From positions 1 to 10,104 of the forward strand of contig JAGYMG010000018.1 in the NCBI GenBank assembly GCA_018400675.1: 10,104 nucleotides of DNA, read 5' to 3'. The notes below the pieces were generated by a model. The model was not told the origin of the DNA. It was given only the letters and a program-made list of their open reading frames with translations, and did no database searches. This DNA comes from a bacterium. GTDB taxonomy: Bacteria; Patescibacteriota; Minisyncoccia; Minisyncoccales; CG1-02-41-26. Position 1 is the stretch's first letter, and each line of letters begins with the position of its first letter. The position numbers and the translations under genes were made by a program. Shown one piece after another: positions 1 to 9,000 of the stretch.

Positions 1-3000
1 GTAAAGAAAAATATTCTTTGGAAGATATTAAAAAATTAGCAGGAGAGTTAAAAGATATTAATTTTAACAATAACAAAAAATGTTTCCCAGCTCGTATGCC
101 TGCAGCCGGTTGGGCACCCAAAGGTAAACAAGTTGAACAGATGGAAAAAGGGGTCAGAAACTACTTAGGCGGCCCTGATGCAGTAGCAGGTATAAACTTT
201 ACTATTGAATTTGATCCTAATCTAGAAGCTCCGGCTGAAACAGTAAAGGTAGGTGACAGCAAATACAAATTATTAGTTAACCCTAATGCACTGGCAATGG
301 CACCGCCTGTTCCGATAGACGATGGACGACAGACGACGGACGTTGAACGTAGAACGTTGAACATTGAACGAGAAAGTTATGAAGAACAGCTCAAAATAAT
401 CTTTGCCGGCCATGAATTGTTTCATCTGAAAGGTTATAATGAAGCCCAAGCCCGCCAGAAGACTGTTGAGTATCTTATCGAGCATAATCTTTTAGAAAGC
501 CATATTAAATGGCTAGAGAATAATGATATTGGATTAAAGGCGGAAAGAAAATGGCTGGAGCAATTGAAAAAAGCAAGGGATGAAGCTGAGGCGTGGTTCG
601 ACACACTCACCACCCTTCGAACCATCCTGAGCGGAGTCGAAGGGATGGGGGATACGGAAGAGTTTATTGATAACCATCCTGATATATTTTTTAACCAGCC
701 TGAAAGCGGTTTCAACTACAAAAGAAAATTCGATAGTTCATTGAAAGCAGAAGAGGTTAATGGATTAATAAAGGAGTTTTTTGGACAGACTACAGAGGAT
801 ATTAATCACGATATGTTCAGGGATTATGATTACCGGACAAGAGGAGGTATTATTAAGGCTCCTATAGCTTTTGGGATGGGGCTTACCTGGGCTAAAATGG
901 CTTTGGATAAAGCAGAGAAGTTTGAGTTGAGTTCTCGGACGGTTATTCTTGCCAAAGACTGCCGAAAGATTGATTCTGCTGTTTTGAAGAATGTAGAAGT
1001 AGCATTAAGGTATGCAGGCTTGGATGTTGTCTATATAGCAGAAGAGATTCCTAACTGTGTAAGTAATTATTCCTGGGCAGTAAGAATGAGATACAGAATT
1101 GCCAGCGGTAGAAAAGAGACGCCGCTTATGGGAATTTTTAATACTGCCAGCCATGTTACAGGAGACGGAGTAAGCGGATTTAAGGTAATTATTCAAGATA
1201 ACGAAGGAGTTTTAAGCAGTTTAACTACTCAGGAGATTAAGCAGAAGTCTCTGAATATCTTAGAAGATTTTATTGAAAATCCTACTTCTGTTACAGAAAT
1301 CAAAGCAGATAATTTCGGAACTTATATTTCTTATAATATTGATGAAAGTTTTATAAAAATGTCCACCTTAGCAGCCCGAGTTTCTGCAGGAGAAGCAAAA
1401 GAAGATACTATTTACGATTTAGCTACTGAATTGGAAAAAGCTGAAGATGTCAAGGAGGTATTGAAAGAGTGGCAAGCTGATAAATTGCAGAGCAAGCCCT
1501 TAGAAGGTTTGAAAATTGTTATTGAAGCGGCTAATACTCCCAGTGGTTATTTAGCGGAGAGAGTATTTACTGAATTAGGAGCAGAGGTAGTTACTTTACA
1601 TAAGCAGGTAAAAGAATTAAGCGGCATGCATAAAGCCGATCCTTCTAAAGATGCTAATCTTGTTGATTTAAAGATTAAGATAAAGGAGATAGGAGCTGAT
1701 TTCGGGTTAGGTTTTGATTTGGATGGTGATAGATGTGCAGTTGTTTTTCCTAAGGAAAACGGGGAGATAGAAGTGCTTTCTCCGGATTATTTAATGGTGA
1801 TAATTTTACCGTTTTTAGTAAATGACTGTGGTTATGATTTAGGTTCTTTAAAACAAAAAGGGAAAAAAGGATTAGCCGTAGTAAGAGATGTATTGGGTAC
1901 TGAAGCATTAAATAAGATAGCTGAATCTTTAGGAATAGAGGTTCATCAGACTGATGCCGGGTATGTGTTTTTAAAGGCAAAAGTAAAAGAACTAAACCAG
2001 AAAGGATATCTTGTTCCTATTTATGGAGAAAGCTCTGGCCATGGCTGGTTACATGTAACGGGGGGCATTGAGGATCCAATCACTTTAATTTCCTTATTTG
2101 GTGTAATGGCGGCTCAGTATAGAAAGGATCATCCTTGTTCTTTGTATTTAATAGAGGATATTGTCAAAGAAAATATATTAGTTAGTTATAAACGTTCGGG
2201 AAGATTTGATCCTAAATTCCACAAGAAGCTTTTGGCAGTTCTTAGCAAGTCGGATAGATTATCTCCACAGCAGCACCGGGCTATAGCTAAAGGAGATACC
2301 CCTCAAATACTTATTGCTTTAGGTAAAGATCATGTTATTCGTGAAATCCAGCAATTCTTTTCTAGGGGCACTACTTTTTTTACATCAATAGGAAAAATAA
2401 AGGTAAAAGAATTGGATACGTATCAGGAAAACGATATGTATCGGTTTGCAGATATAAGATTCGAATTGAATGGAGAGTATATCGGAAGATTTATCTTCCG
2501 GGCTTCTTCTAATGATCCTAATTTTGTTTGTTCTTTTGAAGTTCCCTGTTATGCAGATGAGAGTGAAGAATATATTGCTGAAAAATACAATATAGTTGGT
2601 GGAGCGGTTATGGATTGGCTGGATGAAAGTAACCTTTCACCAATTCTCGATAGTAATATTGATTTCAAAAACAAAATAAATATTGTTCCAAGTTTAAATA
2701 AGTACAGGGAAAACTTTAAAATATCTTCGCAATTTGCTGCTAGTCGAGAAGCAGCTTTTTCTAATGAAAAATATTTACAAGAACAGACTGCCGCTATATT
2801 TAGTAGATTAGAAGAACTTAATAGCCAGAGGCTTTATCTTGAGATTGGCGGCAAGTTAACTTTTGACTACCATGCCGCTCGTGTATTGCCGGGATTTGAC
2901 CCTAACGCAAAAATTAAATTATTGAGCCGGTTAAAAGACAAATTAGATGTAATTTTGTGCATTCACGCCAAGGACATTGAAGAAGGAAAAGTTAGAGGTG

Positions 3001-6000
3001 ATTTCGGGGTTACCTATGATGAAGCATTGCTTAAGCAAATTGAGAAATTAAAAGAATGGGAGATAGAAGTTACAGCTGTTGTTATTACACGATTTGAAAA
3101 TCAGCCAGCCGCAGAAATCTTTAAGAAAAGATTAGAACGTGAAGGAGTTAAAGTTTATGCACATCGTCCGACTAAAGGTTTTCCTGATAATCTAGATTCA
3201 ATTTGCAGTGAAGAAGGATTTGGCCTAAACCCATATATTGAAACAACAAAGCCTATTGTTATAGTAAACGGCCCCGGGCCCGGCAGCGGTAAGTTAGGAA
3301 CATCTCTTTCCCAACTTTACCATGAACATAAAAGAGGCATAAAAGCCGCTTATGCTAAATGCGAGACTTTTCCTGTATGGAACTTGCCTTTAAAGCATCC
3401 TGTAAATATGGCTTATGAAGCAGCAACTGCTGAGATGAATGATAAAAATATGATTGATCCTTACCACCTTTCAGCTTGTAACCAGAAAGTTGTAAATTAT
3501 AACCGGGATATAGAGGCTTTTCCGGTATTAAGCGGGATATTAGAAAAAATAACAGGTGAATTAGTATATCAGTCGCCTACCGATATGGGAATTAATAAAG
3601 TTGCTTTCGGTATTATCGATGAAGATGCGGTAAAAGAGGCAGCTAAGCAGGAGATAGTAAGAAGGTATTTTAAATATCAGCATGAATTTAGATTAGGCAG
3701 AACAGATAAAGAGGCAGTTGAGCGTATTAAGTTGTTAATGGATGAGTTGGATATAGACGAGAGTTACCGTAAAGTAGTTAAAGCTGCCCGTATTGCGGCC
3801 GAAGAAGCTAAAATAAAAGATAAAGGGCATAAAGGTATATTTTGCGGGGCAGCAATAGAGTTAAAAGACGGTACTATTATTACCGGCAAGAATTCAGAAT
3901 TGATGCATGCTGCCTCGGCTATGATTTTGAATGCTTTAAAGCATTTAGCTGAAATTTCTGATGAGATATATCTTTTATCGCCTCATGTAATTAATTCTGT
4001 AGAAAATCTTAAGAGTATTGTCGGAGATGCTAAAAATGTTAGTTTACATTTAGACGAGATGTTAATTGCTTTAGGAGCAAATAATGTTGATAATCCAAAT
4101 ATACAAGCAGCTATTGGTAAGCTGGAGGAGTTGCGCGGCTGCGAAGTTCATATTTCAGCTGTTCCTACATCTAGTGATGAATCAGGACTAAGAAGGTTAG
4201 GACTTAATTTTACCTATGATGATAAAGGAAAAAGAACCATATTAGAAAATAAATTCCCTGAAAGTCAAGATTTCCCAGCTCAGATGCCTCTAGCCGGTTG
4301 GGCACCCAAAGGTAAACAAGCTGAGCAGATGGAAAAAGAGGTCAGAAACTACTTAGGCGGCTCTGATGCTGTAGCCGGTATAAACTTTACTATCGAATTT
4401 GACCCTAATCTGGAAATTCCAGCTGAAACCATAAAAGTAGGTGATAACAAATATAAGTTACTAGTTAATCCTAATGCACTTGCGAAAGCTCCCCCTGTTC
4501 CGATGGACGATGGACGACAGACGACAGATGTTGAACGTAGAACGTTGAACATTGAACGAGAAAGTTATGAAGAACAGCTCAAAATAATCTTTGCCGGCCA
4601 CGAACTCTTCCACCTGCAAGGCTTAAACGAAGCCCAAGCCCGCCAGAAAACTATTGAGTATCTTATCAAGCATAACTTTCTCTCAAGCCATATAGAATTC
4701 CTGAAGGATAACGATATAGGATTAACAGCGGATAAAGAATGGGTAGAAAGCCTCTGTCGTGAGCTTAGCAAAAAAGACAATTCAGGCAAAGTGACAAAGC
4801 CGGCGAGGATAAACCTATCGGAGGAAGAGGTATGGTTAAATAGCCGCGGCCGGCAGCTGCTTGAGCTTAATCAAAGTTTAAATAGTAGAATTATGGTTGA
4901 GATAAGGCAGGCCAAAACAACGCCGGATGAACAGGAATACAGAAAAGAGTTAAGAGCATTGAAAGACAAAATTACTGTTATCTATGAAGAACTTCCTTTT
5001 GAACTAACTCTTAAGGCAAGGAAAGCCATTAGCTTGAGACTAAAAAGGATAAACCGGGTAATCAGGGATATCAATAAACAAATAGTAAAGGCAAACGAGG
5101 TCCGTGACGATGAACAGCTTATCCGGCTTAATCAGGAGAAAAGGATGCTCTTAGACGAGAAAGCCAAGATACAGCTTAATGCGGCTGGTTATCTTTTGAT
5201 AAAGAAGAATACTCCGGCTGTCTGCGCTGCTTTACTCGGCGCCAGGAATACCCTGCGGATAAAGGCAATAGAGATATTCTGGAAGAGGGTCAGGCAGTAT
5301 CAGGCCAAAAAAGTGAAGGAATTTGAGGTAGAAGATTGGGTTGGAGATTTTATCAAAACTCTGGAACTAGAGGGTTGGGATATAGGGATAAGTAAAAAAG
5401 GAAGAGTCACTATCAGGCAGCAGAGATGGACCAAGCAGGTAATAGATGGTGTTACGGTTAATGTTAGGCAGTGGAGGGATATTGTATATGACTGTCTGCT
5501 TGAGGCTCTGCGCAGCCAGATTCATACCCTGGATAGCCAAAAGGAAGACTTTCTCGCCATTACCCGTAATATAGGCCTGTTAGTGCATGTGAAGGATGCT
5601 AATTTAAGAGATTATCAGCAAGGCATCTCCCAAGATAACCTTCAGCAGGCAAAAGAGACGATAGAGAATATCTATTACTGGCTCAAAGGTGGAATTGTAG
5701 AAGGTAAAGAGGAAGCTTTTATATATCTCGAGAGTCTAATTGGAGAAGAGGGGCATTTGGCTAAAGGCACTTATAAGGAGGCCATTAATCAGATAGAACT
5801 GGCTATTGAGGCACTTAAGAAAGGCAGGTTAAAGCAGATTATTTTTATTAAAGACAGAGTCAAAAAGCGCGCAGCCAGTTTGTTTAATCAACTGCGCGAT
5901 AACTCTTCCAATCCAACGGCCAAATCCATTCTGCCGTTTATTATTATTTCAGGTACGGGAATGGGCGAGACTCTCTTTGCTGTTTTACCATATATTATTG

Positions 6001-9000
6001 GCGCAGCTTTGGCAGTAGGTGCGGCTGTGATTTTAGTTAAGCAGTTTTCTAGAGGAATTTTTGGAGGAAGGGCCAGGAATAAGTCGTTTCAGCAGTTTAA
6101 AAGAGATTGGAAAAAATCAGAGGCGCATTATTTCCAGCATCTTTATGGCCGGAAGCATAGAGGCGATACTTTTGAACGGTTGCGGCCTGTTGCAGACATT
6201 GAATTATCGCCTTATTTAAAACAAGACATTAGCTTTGCCTTATTACAGAATCAAAAAAGGCTTGTTTATATCTTATCCGGCGGGCAGTCAAGAGATGTTC
6301 AATGGTTATTGAAGACGCTGACAGGAATGCTGAGAAAGGAAAAGGGACGTTGGCATATAGGCGTGATTATTATTAATGTGGATTTTGCGTCTCTCAAAAG
6401 TGCTGCTCAGGTAATTAGAAAATTTCGCAGGAAATTATATTTATCTAACATATCTATTGAAGGTGCTTTTTTGGAAATGAATTTTCTTGATTCAAGGCCT
6501 GTAGAAAAGCTGGCGAAGTTTTTAAGTGGCAGAGGCGTGATTGTAAATGGGATTATGCATAATTTGGGGGTTTATATGCAAGAAGCGTCTGCACATAGTA
6601 AAGAATATGAGAGGTATTTTACAGCTCTAAGGCCTTTGCTGTCATCAAAAGGCTGGCTTCAAATTGAAGTTCCCAGCGACCGCGTTAGCAAAAGTGACTA
6701 CGAATCCTATTATACCGCTATTAAGAAGAGTGGTTTTTTTGAAAATTCGGCCCAAAAGTCACCTATTAAAATATTTTCTGTTAATGTCCCACGTAATGAG
6801 GCTAATGATTTATCGCGTGCAGAAATTAATGAGGTTTCTATACCTAATTTTAAATTGCTATATACTATAGCTTTTAGATTTGATAGATGGAGCGGAGATA
6901 GGATTTTTAAAATTCCGTACCTGTCCTCATTTCACAAAGACTTGATATGGCTGTCTTATTTCTACGCTATATTTAAAATATTACCTCTTTTTGAATTGTC
7001 AAATTATACAGAACCTCATAAAAAAACCGCTACAATAGATACTAAAATAGCGAGTTGGGGGAAGAGATATCTATGGGAGTATATGCCTGTAAATTCTGAA
7101 TTTATTGAACTTGTGAAAAACTACGACAAAAAGCTTGTACCTTATAAATGGCAGATAAATTGGACAGATAATAAGGATGTACTTATATTTGTTAACAAAA
7201 ATAATAAACGAGTAACGCTAAATTTCGGATGGGTGTTATGCCCGGCAGATGGGGAAACAGATTATAGACGGCCGATAAAAGCGCATCTTATGAAGAATCT
7301 TGAAAAAGTATTTAAGGCAATTAAGGAATATGAGGCTCATAAGGGTGTATTTATTTCGAACGAACAATATCACAGTGACCATCTTCGGACACCTGAATGG
7401 AGAGCTTATAAATCTGAGATGGTTGCTATAACTGAAACAGAAGTATTTAAACATATTAGGCAGTTAACAAAAGATTTAGGTTATTCAGGTCAAGTGGTTG
7501 AAGAATTTGTGGAAATGGCCAAGAGCTGGAAAGATGAACAAGGAAGGTCTATCTTAAGCTTTTTAAAGCAAACTCTTAAGCAAAAAAGAGATGAATATAA
7601 TCAAGGCAAATTATCTGAGCTTAAACTTGCTAAGGAAGAAAGAAAAATAATTAAGAAATTAAGCTGGAAGATAAAGAAAGAAATTAGTGTAAAAAGAGGT
7701 TTATTCCATTTAGCAGATATTATTCAGTATAAAAAAACTGATTGTGTTGGTTATTCCCAATTATTATATATCTTAAGTAATTCCTTAGGCCTTTCTGTTA
7801 AAGATGTAAATGTAATAATACCAGATTTATTGAGAGAGCCAGGAGAAGGCCACATAGCTTCTTTAATTGATTTATCAGATGGCAAGATAGTGATGGCAGA
7901 TTTAGCATTTGGTTTTATTAGTGAACCGTTCGAATTTAAAAAGGAGTTTGTAAAAGTTGGCAATTATTGGGAGCTTAAAGATAAAAATAATCCTCTGAGA
8001 ATTCATAGAAAGATTCAAATATTAAATATAAATGGCCTTATTGCTGTTATATATACTAACCGGGAACCTGCCATTTTTAATTATAGCCAGGCTATTAAAC
8101 TTAACCCTGAGTATGCTGAGGCGTTTAATAACCGGGGGGCTGCTTATGCAAAGTCAAGCCAGTTTTCTCAAGCTATCTCTGATTTTAATCAAGCTATTAA
8201 ACTTAATCCTGAATATGCTGAGGCTTATTATAACCGGGGAGCTGTTTATGCAAAGTTAGATCAGTTTTTCCAGGCCATCTCTGATTATAGCCAGGCTATC
8301 AAACTTAATCCTGAATATGCTAAAGCATATAACAACCGGGGAGCTGCTTATGCAGAGTTAGATCAGTTTTTCCAGGCTATTTTTAATTATAGCCAGGCTA
8401 TTAAACTTAATCTTGAATATGCTGAAGCTTATTATAATCGAGGGGCTGCCTATGTAGAGTTAGGCCAGCGGGGAGTTATCTATACAAGTACAGGCCAATT
8501 CTTCAAAGCCAAAGAAGATTTAGCCAAAGCAGTAAGATTAAACCCTAATCTTAAGTATTATGTTAAAAGAGTTTTGGATAAACTTTCTAATCAAAAAGCT
8601 GCTAAGTTAACCATCGAGCAAATGGAAAAGAAAAACGGGCAAGGCCACTCTATTGAATCAGAAAATATGGCTAAGGTATCAGAAAGATATAAGAATGAAC
8701 CTTATGTTGCCGGTAAGTTTAAGGAATTGGCAGAAGTCTTAGAAGTTTTGGAAAAACACCTTCAAGATGTCAAGAAATCTGGCAGAATTAATGGGCCGCC
8801 GGTAGTTGCTCGTCGAAAAGGCAATCAAATAACTTGGAATCTTTCGGAAGAAGAAATCAGGCATATCCTTAAAGATAGTAATTTTACAGATAGCCAGATA
8901 GATTTTGTCCTTATTCAAATAAAACTTCATGAATCTCAACCTACCGAAGAAAAGGCGGTAAAAGCGCAGGCAGAAGCATTGAGGGAGGATGGTAAAAAGG

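Noticed and set aside
161..364. Reverse-strand ORF of 67 residues, with a near-identical partner at 4349-4552
   Set aside because: Both are antisense shadows of the duplicated HExxH module; their similarity simply reflects the direct repeat. No ribosome binding site or independent domain is seen.
595..648. The palindrome as a transcription terminator
   Set aside because: It lies inside the coding frame and has no run of T after the stem on either side; its core resembles a dispersed repeat instead.
2640..2760. Possible gene boundary between phosphohexomutase and DUF1846, which are normally separate proteins
   Set aside because: The frame is open throughout, with no stop after the mutase and no start codon with a Shine-Dalgarno sequence at the expected DUF1846 start (near 2757).
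3270..3293. GPGPGSGK as a Walker A P-loop of an ATPase
   Set aside because: It sits in a full-length DUF1846 domain where this motif is a family signature; no Walker B or other NTPase motifs are found nearby.
6961..7020. Hydrophobic stretch IWLSYFYAIFKILPLFEL as a second membrane span
   Set aside because: It is short, aromatic-rich and interrupted by Lys and Pro inside a region that otherwise looks globular; better read as a buried helix.
8115..8522. Regular 102-base repeats as a possible CRISPR array
   Set aside because: The units are whole TPR codons without spacers and are translated in frame; repeat length and structure do not fit CRISPR.
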